DNA of 64,000 nucleotides, from NCBI GenBank assembly GCA_016716065.1, contig JADJXA010000002.1:930001-994000 (forward strand), in the 5' to 3' direction. The position numbers and the translations under genes were made by a program. Each line of letters starts with the position of its first letter. Position 1 is the first letter of the stretch. The notes under the pieces were generated by a model. It was not told where the DNA came from and did not search any database. It saw only the letters and a program-made list of their open reading frames with translations. This DNA comes from Candidatus Leptovillus gracilis (GTDB lineage Bacteria; Chloroflexota; Anaerolineae; Promineifilales; Promineifilaceae). Positions 18,381 to 27,012 of the stretch are shown one piece after another.

Positions 18381-20120
18381 ATGAAAGGATTTCAAAGCGT
18401 ATTGGCATTTAGCGGCATGGCGCTGCTTTTGTGGGGTGGATTGGCGTTGGCTCGTCCGGCGAACGCTCAGTCTGGCGTGGCGGCAACGGCAACGGCCGTC
18501 CCCCCGGACAATCGCTTCGGCGTCGTCGAAGCCTTCTGGGAACCGGCCGAAGCCGCCGATTTACAAGTGGGCTGGGACCGCATCCTCTTTCTATGGCATG
18601 AGATTCAGCCCACCGGGCCGGATGATTGGAACACCCTGCACGTGTTGGAAGAGTGGCTGGTGGATGCGCAAGAGAACGGCCGTACCGTTGTTGGCCTGCT
18701 CAAAAGCACGCCCCCCTGGGCGGCCGATGGCGAAGCCTACGCCGGCGTGCCGCGCGGCCTCGATTTGCCCATAGACGACCCCGACAACCTGTGGGCCAAC
18801 TACGTGCGCCGCGTCGCCGACTATTACGGGCCGCTGGGCGTCCACAACTGGATTGTGTGGAACGAGCCAGACATCCCCGCCGATGCTTACGGCCACGAGT
18901 TTGGCGGCAGCATGGCCGACTATTATCGCCTGCTGCAAGTGACCTATCTGGTGATGAAAGAGGCCGACCCGGAAGCTGTCATCCACCTGGGAGCGCTGAC
19001 CTATTGGCACGACCCTTCTTTTTTGCGCCGATTTTTGACGATGGTGGCGGCTGATCCAACGGCCGCAGCCAACAATTACTACTTCGACATCTTAACGCTG
19101 CACATCTACTTTCGGCCGCAGACCATCACCACCCTCATTGAAGAAGCCTATGACATTCAGGCCGGGCTGGGCATAGACCCGCCCAAACCGGTGTGGATGA
19201 ACGAGACCAACGCCCGCCCCAGCCTGGACCCGGCGTGGCCGGTGGAGGTTGTGCGCTTCTTTGTGGATTTAGAGCAGCAGGCGTGGTACACGCCGCAGGC
19301 GTTTGGCCTGGCGTTTGCCGCCGGGGCCGAGCGGGCCGGCTTTTATAAGTTGATTGATATTCACCTGCCGCCGGGCGGTGAATCGTGGGGGCTGCTGCGG
19401 CCGGATAAGAGCCAGCGTCCCGCTTACCGCGCCTATCAGGTGATGGTGCAGGAGTTGGGCGGCTTTGTCGGCCCGGTGACGATGCAGGCGGCGGGCGGCG
19501 GCAGCGGTTATTTCCAGGTGGCGTTTCCCATGCCCGATGGGCTGGTGCGGCTGCTGTGGGCCAAGGGGCCAACGGCCGTCACCGTCAACATCCCGGCGCA
19601 GGCCGACAAGGCGGAGTTGGTGGGGCATATGGGGCATCGGCTGGGGGTAACGGCCGTAGATGGGGCCTACACCTTCACATTGGAAGGCGGCAAATGTTAT
19701 CGCAGCGAGTGCGACATCGGCGGCCCGCCGGTTTATCTGGTGGAGCGCGACCAGCGCGCGCCCATCACCAATGTTCCGGCGTTGACCGCGCCGCTGGCGC
19801 TGGCGACAATTACGCCGACGCCGTTGGTGAGCAGTACGCCGACGCCGGTGGATACGCCCTCGCCCACGCCCAGCAGCACGCCAACGCTTACGCCGCTGCC
19901 GAGCGAGACGCCGACGCCCACGGCGACCCAAACGCCGCTGCCCACCCAGACGGCTGCGCCGGCGGCGACGGCGACAGAAATAATGGCAACGGCCGTACCT
20001 GCCCCATCGGCTGCGCCAACGGCCGTGCCTGGTGTGTCGTCATACTGGTTCTTTGCGGCGGCGCTGGGGGTGCTGGTTTTGCTGTGGGGTGTTGTATGGT
20101 GGCAGCGCCGCGCCAGTTAG
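18381..20120 (+). CDS. Secreted, membrane-anchored clan GH-A-like glycoside hydrolase
   Basis: About 579 residues. A signal peptide (MKGFQSVLAFSGMALLLWGG) leads into a TIM-barrel-like domain with the acid/base motif HNWIVWNEPD (Glu162) and a likely nucleophile in VWMNETNARP (Glu275), the pattern of GH5/GH39-type retaining enzymes. A beta domain follows. A low-complexity Thr/Pro stalk (TPTPVDTPSPTPSSTP) and a C-terminal hydrophobic helix with WWQRR then anchor it at the outer membrane face. Substrate is not predictable. The frame is open to 18324, but the signal peptide begins at ATG 18381, with a GGTGGA upstream. It is the only plus-strand gene between two minus-strand blocks. A strong terminator follows. 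Confidence 0.75.
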   Translation: MKGFQSVLAFSGMALLLWGGLALARPANAQSGVAATATAVPPDNRFGVVEAFWEPAEAADLQVGWDRILFLWHEIQPTGPDDWNTLHVLEEWLVDAQENGRTVVGLLKSTPPWAADGEAYAGVPRGLDLPIDDPDNLWANYVRRVADYYGPLGVHNWIVWNEPDIPADAYGHEFGGSMADYYRLLQVTYLVMKEADPEAVIHLGALTYWHDPSFLRRFLTMVAADPTAAANNYYFDILTLHIYFRPQTITTLIEEAYDIQAGLGIDPPKPVWMNETNARPSLDPAWPVEVVRFFVDLEQQAWYTPQAFGLAFAAGAERAGFYKLIDIHLPPGGESWGLLRPDKSQRPAYRAYQVMVQELGGFVGPVTMQAAGGGSGYFQVAFPMPDGLVRLLWAKGPTAVTVNIPAQADKAELVGHMGHRLGVTAVDGAYTFTLEGGKCYRSECDIGGPPVYLVERDQRAPITNVPALTAPLALATITPTPLVSSTPTPVDTPSPTPSSTPTLTPLPSETPTPTATQTPLPTQTAAPAATATEIMATAVPAPSAAPTAVPGVSSYWFFAAALGVLVLLWGVVWWQRRAS

Positions 20121-20130
20121 CGCAGGCGCT

Positions 20131-20172
20131 AAAAAGGGCCGCTGGATTTCTATCCAGCGGCCCTTTTTTATT
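20131..20172 (+). terminator. rho-independent terminator
   Basis: AAGGGCCGCTGGA, a short loop and TCCAGCGGCCCTT form a perfect 13-bp stem followed by a T-run, 12 bases after the stop of the GH-like gene. It may also serve the convergent pilin gene. Confidence 0.92.
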
Positions 20173-20204
20173 GAAGATGGTGGGAGGAGGGGAGACGGCC
20201 GTTG

Positions 20205-21311
20205 TTACGGTTGATACACAATGGTTAATTTCGGCCGTCGCGAGGCAGTACCAGTTTCGGTCGGGTAAAAGTTAATGTAATCATTGCCATTATCACTGTC
20301 TGAGGCAGTTGAGAAATAAAGGCGGAGTTGTGTATGCCCGGCGCCCGTGTTGTTAATTGCGCCTATGCCGCCACTGACCAATGTGCAGGTTGCCGCCGCG
20401 TTATTACTATTCGCCGCTGACAGGGTACACACGTTGGTTACTGCGGCCGCTGCCTGGAAATCCTCTGCTTGCAGCGCTAGATTGTCGAAAAAGCCGGCAA
20501 GAGGGGCCACATCTACCCGTATGCTGCCCAAACTATACGGCGTGCCACTGGTGCCCCTACGGGTGACGCTTAACTGCGCGCTTATAATGGTCGCTCCGGC
20601 GGGAATACCCGACATATCAAAGCTCAAAATACCTTTGAACTGCCGATTGCTGCTGTCATCACCCACCCGTATATCGGTGCTGTTATTGGTAACTGGGCCG
20701 CCGGTCGTGTTGGTGTTATTTGTCGCTCTTATATACCCATCATTGGTGGCATTGCCTGTGATTTCGATTGTTACCGGCGCGGCCGTGGGCGTGCTGGTGG
20801 GTGTTGACGTACTCGTGGGGGTATTTGTCGCTGTGCTGGTCGGCGTGCTGGTCGGCGTGTTGGTCGCTGTGCTAGTTGGCGTGTTCGTGGGCGTGTTCGT
20901 TGGTGTATTGGTAACCGTATTGGTTGGCGTGTTTGTGGCCGTGCCCGTCGCCGTGCTTGTCGGTGTGTTGGTGGATGTGGGCGTTTGCGTCGGTGTGTTC
21001 GTAACGGTTGGCGTGTTGGTTTGGGTGGGAGTTTGGGTGATGGTGGGCGTGGCCGTATATGTGCCCGGCCCGTTGGTTGGCGTGGCGGTGGGTGGCGGGG
21101 TGTAAGAGATGAGCGACGGTGGTCCCACCGGCGCCTGGCGCACCAACCGCGAAAACACGCCCTGAATTTGTGGCCCCAACAGGGTGATGATAGCAAAAAC
21201 GACCAGACCGGCCAGTGAGAGCAGTATCGCGTACTCAGTCAGACCCTGCCCACGATCCCTATTTCGTCCTGACGACTTCTGGTTTGATTTGGACTTGCAA
21301 TGATTATCCAT
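20205..21311 (-). CDS. Flp-type pilin N-terminus fused to a Thr/Pro stalk and adhesin-like domain
   Basis: The 368-residue protein has a class III signal region typical of Flp pilins (RGQGLTEYAILLSLAGLVVF, Glu after the Gly). An ordinary Flp pilin ends at about 60-70 residues; here the chain continues. A TNTPTNTPTSTATNTPT repeat runs from about residue 80 to 180. A beta-rich C-terminal domain follows (DGYIRATNN ... RQFKGILSFDMSGIPAG ... RRPKLTIVY) resembling DNRLRE/CBM96-like surface domains. It is probably processed by a prepilin peptidase and displayed on the cell surface. It is the last gene of the minus-strand surface cluster. The fusion is visible in the sequence; the adhesive role is inferred. 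Confidence 0.8.
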   Translation of the reverse strand: MDNHCKSKSNQKSSGRNRDRGQGLTEYAILLSLAGLVVFAIITLLGPQIQGVFSRLVRQAPVGPPSLISYTPPPTATPTNGPGTYTATPTITQTPTQTNTPTVTNTPTQTPTSTNTPTSTATGTATNTPTNTVTNTPTNTPTNTPTSTATNTPTSTPTSTATNTPTSTSTPTSTPTAAPVTIEITGNATNDGYIRATNNTNTTGGPVTNNSTDIRVGDDSSNRQFKGILSFDMSGIPAGATIISAQLSVTRRGTSGTPYSLGSIRVDVAPLAGFFDNLALQAEDFQAAAAVTNVCTLSAANSNNAAATCTLVSGGIGAINNTGAGHTQLRLYFSTASDSDNGNDYINFYPTETGTASRRPKLTIVYQP

Positions 21312-21489
21312 GAGATTACACCTGATTGAATGAATTCTGCCGTAAGTGTAAAAAATTGTACGATGATTGCCTATGCCCCATTTGTCCCCTAGGAAGGTGG
21401 TCTTTGGGTCTTTCGGATCTCGTGGGGTACAAGACCCGCCCCTACATCTGGTGTCTACCCCGTGAAATCCTGAAGAACCGAATCTTTTA

Positions 21490-21520
21490 GACCCTGAGGG
21501 TTTCTGAAACCCTCAGGGTC
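21490..21520. terminator. hairpin between the TadG-like and pilin genes
   Basis: GACCCTGAGGGTTTC and GAAACCCTCAGGGTC form a near-perfect palindrome, with TCTTTT beyond the right arm on the plus strand. On the minus strand the following bases are TAAAAGATT, so termination of the TadG-like gene is possible but not textbook. The rest of 21312-21533 shows no gene. Confidence 0.5.
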
Positions 21521-21533
21521 TTTTGTCCAAAAC

Positions 21534-23420
21534 TTAACGGATGAGATAGGGCAAACCTTTGAGACGAATTTGCCAGCCGTAGGTGTCGTCCTGGCCGCCT
21601 TTGTAGCGGGCTACCAGCCGACCGCCAAAAAATGGCGTACACACTGCTTTGTTCGTCGGGCTGGCGCTGCACAGCGCCGGGTCGTAGGTAGGCACCATAA
21701 TTTTGTAAGGTGGGTCTATCCACACATTCTGGCAGGCGCCAATGCGGCAACGGCCGTTGGTCGGATAATTCACCGGGTCATGGTCCGGGTCTTGGGTTGG
21801 ATTGCTGGTGGCCGAAAAAGTCAGGCTCCAATCCGCCTCAGAGACAGAGTCAAAGAAGAAGACCACCGGCGGCTGTGCGCCCGAATCTGAATCGAACAGG
21901 CTGACGCTGATCTCCTGCCCGGCATATTCCGCCGGCACGTAAATCAATGGAATATCCACCGGCGCCGTATAGTTGGAGTTCATGGGCAAATTGCCTAACC
22001 CAAATACTGTCACCCCTCTGGAGCTATGTGAGCCAGGATTGTTAATAACCTGCACATTGCGCGAGTTCACATTGCTAGAAATGGTATTAACATAGTCGGG
22101 AGGGCCGGCCCAAATCTCGAACCCGTTTTCCGAGGAACCGGTGATGGCTGTGACGTCCAGGTAAATATAGCGGTAGCCTGTGTCTGGGTCGCGCAAAATG
22201 TTGACGAGATCGTTGCTGATGCTGATCTCAAAACTGCCATAATCACCAGCCGTCGAACCAGGACCAGTTGTGGGCACGTTGGCCGGTTGATCATAAATCA
22301 TCTGCGCGCCAGGAGATACCCAGTGCATGTCGGTCAGGTGTCCGCCATTGTCCCGAACCCCATCCCCGGTCTGACCGGTGTAACGCGCCAGATCGGTTTT
22401 GATAATCGTTCCATCGGAGATGTTTTCCCGGTAATAAAACAGTTCGTAAGTGGTTTGGGTGTTCACCGCGGCAGAGTAAGCACCGCCGGCGCCGCAGTCA
22501 GAACGGGGCCGACGATTTTCATCAATGCGGACAAACCACCAGGGGTTGACCATGTCCAGGGGCAGCCCCAATTGAGCGACTTCGCCTGTGTTAATCAGAC
22601 AGGGGTTTTGTTGAATACTGCTACAAGTCAGATTTTCGACGGCCGGTCTTCCTGAATCTATCCATACTTGTGTATGGGACACATCGGCGCGGTAGCTGCT
22701 GCCATTGTTGTTGGGCTTATTGATGGAATCGGGATCGAACAACTCGACCCGCACAATATCACTGGGGTAATCGGCGGGGATGAGAATGCGGTATTCGTAA
22801 GAATAGAGACCATTGTACTTGGCCGATTCACTGAGCGGCGTCCAGTTGGGCAGATCAGGTGAAAACGGGTCGCCATTGGCGCTGCAAATCTTCGGCCCAA
22901 ACACAGCCTGATTCGACGTAGAAAGAGCGCCATCTTCAACGCGGCGGCTGGCATAGACATCGGTGATAGGAAAATAAGCGGCCGCAGCCGACACCATCAC
23001 ATCGAAGTTATCCAGGCCAATGACCGAGAGGAAATAAAGGTCAACCGGCCAGGTTGCCGTCAGAGAGTATTGGTACGCCCCCAGTTCATTGATTTCGGCG
23101 CCGCTGACAAAAGTGATAGGCGCCGGGGACGGGGCGGTGGCCAATGAACTCCTCAGGGGCAGGTTGGAATTCAGGAATTGGGCGGATTTATCGTCGGCCC
23201 GGCTAAGCAAGCTTAACGATTCCACTTCGGTAACGGCCGCTAACACGGCCGAATCTACCGCTTTGCTCAACTGTGACCGCCGGGCAAAAATCAGACCCAC
23301 GTCCACGGCGATGCCCACAAAGGCCAAAATACCAATCATCATCAGGGCGACCAGGACGATGCTTTGTCCTTCCTCTTTACCAATCCGTTTTTTGTTACTG
23401 CGTTTTTCTTGCTCATTCAT
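21534..23420 (-). CDS. TadG-like pseudopilin / surface protein
   Basis: About 628 residues. The N-terminal RIGKEEGQSIVLVALMMIGI ... VDVGLIFARRSQLSKAVDSA is the TadE/TadG-like hydrophobic helix, with alanine/valine-rich repeats (LAAVTEVESL) as in Tad-secreted minor pilins. The remaining ~550 residues are beta-rich and Cys-containing (CSANGD, TCSSIQQNPC, CRIGACQNVW), with no family I can name. The ATG at 23420 has AAGGTGAA eight bases before it and is preferred to the open frame reaching 23474. It is downstream of a TadE-like gene in one strand block, consistent with co-expression. No TadA ATPase, TadB/C or secretin gene is in the window. Confidence 0.8.
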   Translation of the reverse strand: MNEQEKRSNKKRIGKEEGQSIVLVALMMIGILAFVGIAVDVGLIFARRSQLSKAVDSAVLAAVTEVESLSLLSRADDKSAQFLNSNLPLRSSLATAPSPAPITFVSGAEINELGAYQYSLTATWPVDLYFLSVIGLDNFDVMVSAAAAYFPITDVYASRRVEDGALSTSNQAVFGPKICSANGDPFSPDLPNWTPLSESAKYNGLYSYEYRILIPADYPSDIVRVELFDPDSINKPNNNGSSYRADVSHTQVWIDSGRPAVENLTCSSIQQNPCLINTGEVAQLGLPLDMVNPWWFVRIDENRRPRSDCGAGGAYSAAVNTQTTYELFYYRENISDGTIIKTDLARYTGQTGDGVRDNGGHLTDMHWVSPGAQMIYDQPANVPTTGPGSTAGDYGSFEISISNDLVNILRDPDTGYRYIYLDVTAITGSSENGFEIWAGPPDYVNTISSNVNSRNVQVINNPGSHSSRGVTVFGLGNLPMNSNYTAPVDIPLIYVPAEYAGQEISVSLFDSDSGAQPPVVFFFDSVSEADWSLTFSATSNPTQDPDHDPVNYPTNGRCRIGACQNVWIDPPYKIMVPTYDPALCSASPTNKAVCTPFFGGRLVARYKGGQDDTYGWQIRLKGLPYLIR

Positions 23421-23562
23421 AATTTCACCTTGTTCTGCGAACGTCGGTTGTTCCGTTTGTGCGCTTCTTTGCAACTACAGCAATCAGCTTGTAAGGCGAT
23501 TGTCCAAACCGCCCACAAAACGATTTTTCAAATCGTTTTACAACCGCGCGTGACGAATGGCG

Positions 23563-24822
23563 CTACGATTGACCACAAGATCGATCCCAGCGGATAAACT
23601 CCAACAGCAGCCAGTTTTCGGTCAGGCTGTAGCCTCTGATCCGGTAGATAGCAAAGCCATCCACCTGGTAAAAGGGTACGCCGCCGATATATTGTTCCGC
23701 CGTATTGTTCAGCACCAGCAGGCGCAGCGTCCGACGGTTGGTGATGTGATTTTGTAAGGGGGTGGTAATGCCATTTAAGTTGCTGATATCGCCGTTTACC
23801 GCCACGCGGTCAGCAATGTGGATGGCTCTATCTGTGGGATCGCCCACTTCCACGAAACCGCGCACGACATGGCCGATGCCGGGAATGGGCACGCCGGGGT
23901 CGTTGTAATTGGTGTAATTGGCTATGTTGCCCGGCCAGACCAGGCTGTTGCTCAGGGTGGTGTTGCCAGAGGCGATGCCGCTGTTCCATTTAGGAAAGAC
24001 AAGCTGCAGCGGGTCCATGTCGTACAAGAAGACGGTCCCTTCGGTAGCGTCGGACAGGGCGATGTTGGGACGATGTTGGGTGAAGCTGGCGTAAGTGGGT
24101 TTGGGGACGGGGTACGTCATGTTGTTGAAGGCAGTGGTATATTCTGCCTGCGTGATCGAGCGGATGCCATTGCTGACGGCCAGGGGGAAAACGGCCGTGC
24201 AGCCATTGGTCTGATCTATGTTGGTCAGGCTGGCGCGGCGCATAACGCCGAAGCCCTGCACGGAATTGATGCCCGCCAGTCCGGGCAAGGCGTTGAGGCC
24301 GAGAATGGAGTCAATGTCGTGAATGACGTAGACGCCGACAACTTCTAGCCCGGCGGCCAGGGCCTGAGATTGCACTCCCTGCCGGTTGCCTTGCAGTTCG
24401 GCGATCATCTCGGCTTTCAGGCAGTCGGTGGTGCAAGAAGCCTCTATCCGGGCCAAGACATCGGTGTAGACTCGTGTTTGCCCCAGGCCAAAATGCACCA
24501 CTTCCCAACTGGCGTTGTCGAAGGCAGTCCCCTGGTTGTTGATACGGCCGCGAATGGTGAAGATGTCCCACACCCCTTCGCTGAGGTCCAGGGTTTGGGT
24601 GACCGAGTTGAGGGCGATGATATGCACGTCCACGCCACCATCGGAGGCGAAACGGGCGGCGGCGCGCGCGGCCGTTTCGATGCGGTTTTTGGTGATCAAT
24701 AAATTGCTCACCTCGACTGTGCCGGCGATCAGCACCAGCAGGATGGGTAGGACCAGAGCCAGTTCCACCAGGCTTTGTCCTCTTTTGCTAAAGGTTGAGG
24801 GGTGGTGAGATTGTTTGTTCAT
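23563..24822 (-). CDS. TadE-like pseudopilin with long C-terminal domain
   Basis: The 419-residue protein starts KRGQSLVELALVLPILLVLI followed by TKNRIETAARAAARFA, the standard TadE signature (G-Q-S-x-V-E before the transmembrane helix, then an Ala-rich helix). TadE proteins are minor pilins of the Flp/Tad system; most are under 200 residues, so the ~340-residue periplasmic/extracellular tail here is long. The tail has no recognised domain but holds two close cysteines (SCTTDC). GAAGG lies about nine bases before ATG 24822. It sits 18 bases after the small membrane-protein gene. Confidence 0.85.
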   Translation of the reverse strand: MNKQSHHPSTFSKRGQSLVELALVLPILLVLIAGTVEVSNLLITKNRIETAARAAARFASDGGVDVHIIALNSVTQTLDLSEGVWDIFTIRGRINNQGTAFDNASWEVVHFGLGQTRVYTDVLARIEASCTTDCLKAEMIAELQGNRQGVQSQALAAGLEVVGVYVIHDIDSILGLNALPGLAGINSVQGFGVMRRASLTNIDQTNGCTAVFPLAVSNGIRSITQAEYTTAFNNMTYPVPKPTYASFTQHRPNIALSDATEGTVFLYDMDPLQLVFPKWNSGIASGNTTLSNSLVWPGNIANYTNYNDPGVPIPGIGHVVRGFVEVGDPTDRAIHIADRVAVNGDISNLNGITTPLQNHITNRRTLRLLVLNNTAEQYIGGVPFYQVDGFAIYRIRGYSLTENWLLLEFIRWDRSCGQS

Positions 24823-24840
24823 ATCTTTGCCTTCTATAAC

Positions 24841-25470
24841 TCACGGTTTTTGTACAATTTCTAATACTTCCCCGGAGGTTGCGTCTAATCGCATGGCGAC
24901 AAAATCGTCTGATTGGTCATCGAATAAGGAGACGAGCCATTCCATACGGCCGTTATCCGTCACAGTATTCAGCGACAGGGTAATAGATGTGTCGCCGCGG
25001 CCGTTCAGGAAAGCGGCGCCGCCGTTGTCTAGCAGTTGGCTGACGGCCGTTGGGCTGTCTATGCGCCAACCACCACTGATGTCCATGGGCGTCAGCGGCA
25101 CATCTGTCTGGCTAACCAGCGGTGGACTGGGTTTGTTTTCCACGACGGTGATTTGGGCGACGGCCGTTTCCCCTGGCGAGTAATAGGTAAATGCCCAGGA
25201 AGAGGCGCCGCTGATGTAAGCACGGCCGTCAAGCGCCGACCAGGTGGCCGTCGCCTTCAGCAGTTGGGCGTCGGGCTGCCAGGCGGCTGCCTGGTTGTTG
25301 GCCGCCGCCAGGGCCGCCAGCGCTGTTTGCCCGCCGGTTGTCGCCCCCGGCACTGGCTGGATGGTGGTATTGGTTGGCGACGGCCGTAACCACAGCGTAA
25401 ATGCCAGCCCGGCCACAAACACCAGCAGCACCACCAATAACCCACCTAAAATCCATTCAAATCGGCTCAT
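24841..25470 (-). CDS. Small single-pass membrane protein, unknown function
   Basis: The 209-residue protein has an N-terminal signal-anchor (FEWILGGLLVVLLVFVAGLA). A Thr/Pro/Gly-rich linker leads to a soluble domain with SALDGRAYISGASSWAFTYY and NGRMEWLVSLFDDQSDDFVA ... LDATSGEVLEI. The last part resembles PepSY-like or periplasmic folding domains but the match is not firm. It lies between the sialidase-like and TadE-like genes with gaps of 10 and 18 bases, so it is very likely part of that operon and may help assemble or secrete its products (inference from position only). Confidence 0.65.
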   Translation of the reverse strand: MSRFEWILGGLLVVLLVFVAGLAFTLWLRPSPTNTTIQPVPGATTGGQTALAALAAANNQAAAWQPDAQLLKATATWSALDGRAYISGASSWAFTYYSPGETAVAQITVVENKPSPPLVSQTDVPLTPMDISGGWRIDSPTAVSQLLDNGGAAFLNGRGDTSITLSLNTVTDNGRMEWLVSLFDDQSDDFVAMRLDATSGEVLEIVQKP

Positions 25471-25480
25471 AGCTCGCTTC

Positions 25481-26845
25481 TTATTTACGTATTATCGGCA
25501 GTAACAGCGTAGCCGGACAGCTAACAGACGCCCGCCGATGAAAAATTTCGTGCGTCGTATCGCTGCTAATCCGATCAAACACCAGGTGCATCCATCCCTG
25601 GCTGATGGTCATGGCCGGTTTGATAAACCGGTAATCCGGGTTGTTTTCAATGATGTAAGGCAGAGAACCGCTCGCCCAACCATCGCAGCTTTGTATCCCC
25701 TGAATCACCTCATTGGGATTTAGTAGGGTCGTGACAATACCGCTGAAAGTGATATACGCGGCTCCCCGCTGGCTGTCAACGGCCAGGGCCGCCACCACTT
25801 CAGACGGATCGCTGCCGTTCACTTCCACCAGAGCGCCGGAAATGGTGCGGAAATCGCTGCTGTCTAATGTATCGCAGGGCATGGCACAGGTGGCGTAAAA
25901 AATGTCTTGTTTGTCATTGGCGGTCGGGTCTGGGATGTCTATTTTGCGCGTGTAGGCGATATGCAGGTTGTTCCCGGATGCGCCCATGACGGCGTGGGCG
26001 GCGATGGGCATGTCGGCTGGCGACAGCGGCCAGTTCTGAATCTGCGGATTCCAGACCGGCGCCGCCGGCGTGCCGCTGACTGTGCCGCGCGAAAAAACAA
26101 CCTCTTGCTCGTCACCGAAGGTTCCGGCGTCATTAGACCAGGCCAGATAGAGACGGTCGTTACGGTCCACCACCACCGCCGGTTCGCTGGAGTCGCCGCC
26201 CGGCACGTTTTCCACGCTGATCGGCGTAGACCAACTGCTGGACCCGCTTGTCAGATAGGCATAATGCACCCGCGCCGGCTGTTCTTGCACCCACACCAGA
26301 TGCAGCGTGTTCCGTTGATCGAGAAAAACACTGGGATCGATAATCTCATAAGATGTGGTGATAATCACCGGGCTTGTCCAATTGTTGCTGCCTGTTTTGC
26401 TGGCAAACACCAGCCGATTTAGCTGCGGCGTAATTTTTTCGACCCATATGGCAAACGCTTTGTTGCTGCCATCAAAGGCCCCAATGACCTGGGCCGAGAC
26501 ATCTATGGAAGCATTTATTTTGGTCGCCGGCGGCCAGGTCTGTCCCTGGTTGGTGGAGATGGTGTAATAGGGGTCATCATCGTTTTCATTGATGTAAACC
26601 ACCAGGACGCGCGAGCCATCCGGCGACGCGGCGATGCGCGGCTTGCGCCCATCCTGCCCGGTTCCCGAAAGGAGCGTGGCGTTTCCCCAAACCGGGTTGG
26701 CTTCGGGCGCGGCAGGCACGGCCGTTGTCGTCCGATAGGTGGTCAATACGGCCACCAACAGCCCCAACGCCAAAACGATTGGCCATGCCGGTACTCTAAA
26801 CTTCGCCTGGTTTATCAAGAGACTTTTCCTCATCTTAGGGTTCAT
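25481..26845 (-). CDS. Secreted sialidase/BNR-like propeller protein
   Basis: The 454-residue protein has an uncleaved or cleaved N-terminal helix (VPAWPIVLALGLLVAVL) and a propeller-like body. An Asp-box-like motif STNQGQTWPPA and repeated YLAWSN / IYFATC / HLVFDR strand motifs resemble exo-sialidase or BNR-repeat proteins. Catalytic arginine-triad residues cannot be assigned by eye, so it may be a binding rather than an enzymatic propeller. It is 10 bases upstream of the small membrane-protein gene and within the pilin-like cluster. ATG 26845 and an in-frame ATG at 26833 are both possible; no clear ribosome binding site decides. Confidence 0.65.
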   Translation of the reverse strand: MNPKMRKSLLINQAKFRVPAWPIVLALGLLVAVLTTYRTTTAVPAAPEANPVWGNATLLSGTGQDGRKPRIAASPDGSRVLVVYINENDDDPYYTISTNQGQTWPPATKINASIDVSAQVIGAFDGSNKAFAIWVEKITPQLNRLVFASKTGSNNWTSPVIITTSYEIIDPSVFLDQRNTLHLVWVQEQPARVHYAYLTSGSSSWSTPISVENVPGGDSSEPAVVVDRNDRLYLAWSNDAGTFGDEQEVVFSRGTVSGTPAAPVWNPQIQNWPLSPADMPIAAHAVMGASGNNLHIAYTRKIDIPDPTANDKQDIFYATCAMPCDTLDSSDFRTISGALVEVNGSDPSEVVAALAVDSQRGAAYITFSGIVTTLLNPNEVIQGIQSCDGWASGSLPYIIENNPDYRFIKPAMTISQGWMHLVFDRISSDTTHEIFHRRASVSCPATLLLPIIRK

Positions 26846-26942
26846 ATGTTTTTAACTTGGTGAGATTGGACCAATCTGGAAACTCCAAAGTTAATTGCAA
26901 ATGAACCCTTAGTAATCGTCTAAGAATAACTTCCTGTTTTTT

Positions 26943-26992
26943 AGATTGGACCAATCTCCAAGATTGGTCCAATCTGGGCCATGTAATTTCTA
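26943..26992. repeat. AGATTGGACCAATCT dispersed palindrome, copy A
   Basis: AGATTGGACCAATCT, a short joint, AAGATTGGTCCAATCT and then GGGCCATGTAATTTCTA. The same 50 bases occur in reverse orientation at 46425-46476 with only two mismatches. A single AGATTGGACCAATCT is also at 26863-26877 in the same gap. It lies upstream of the sialidase-like gene and downstream of the TadE-CARDB gene. Confidence 0.85.
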
Positions 26993-27012
26993 ACGGATTA
27001 CCGAATACGGTA

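Noticed and set aside
20347..21105. Plus-strand open frame rich in Val/Gly/Leu opposite the pilin-adhesin gene
   Set aside because: It is the antisense of the TNTPT repeat and lacks any family or ribosome binding site.
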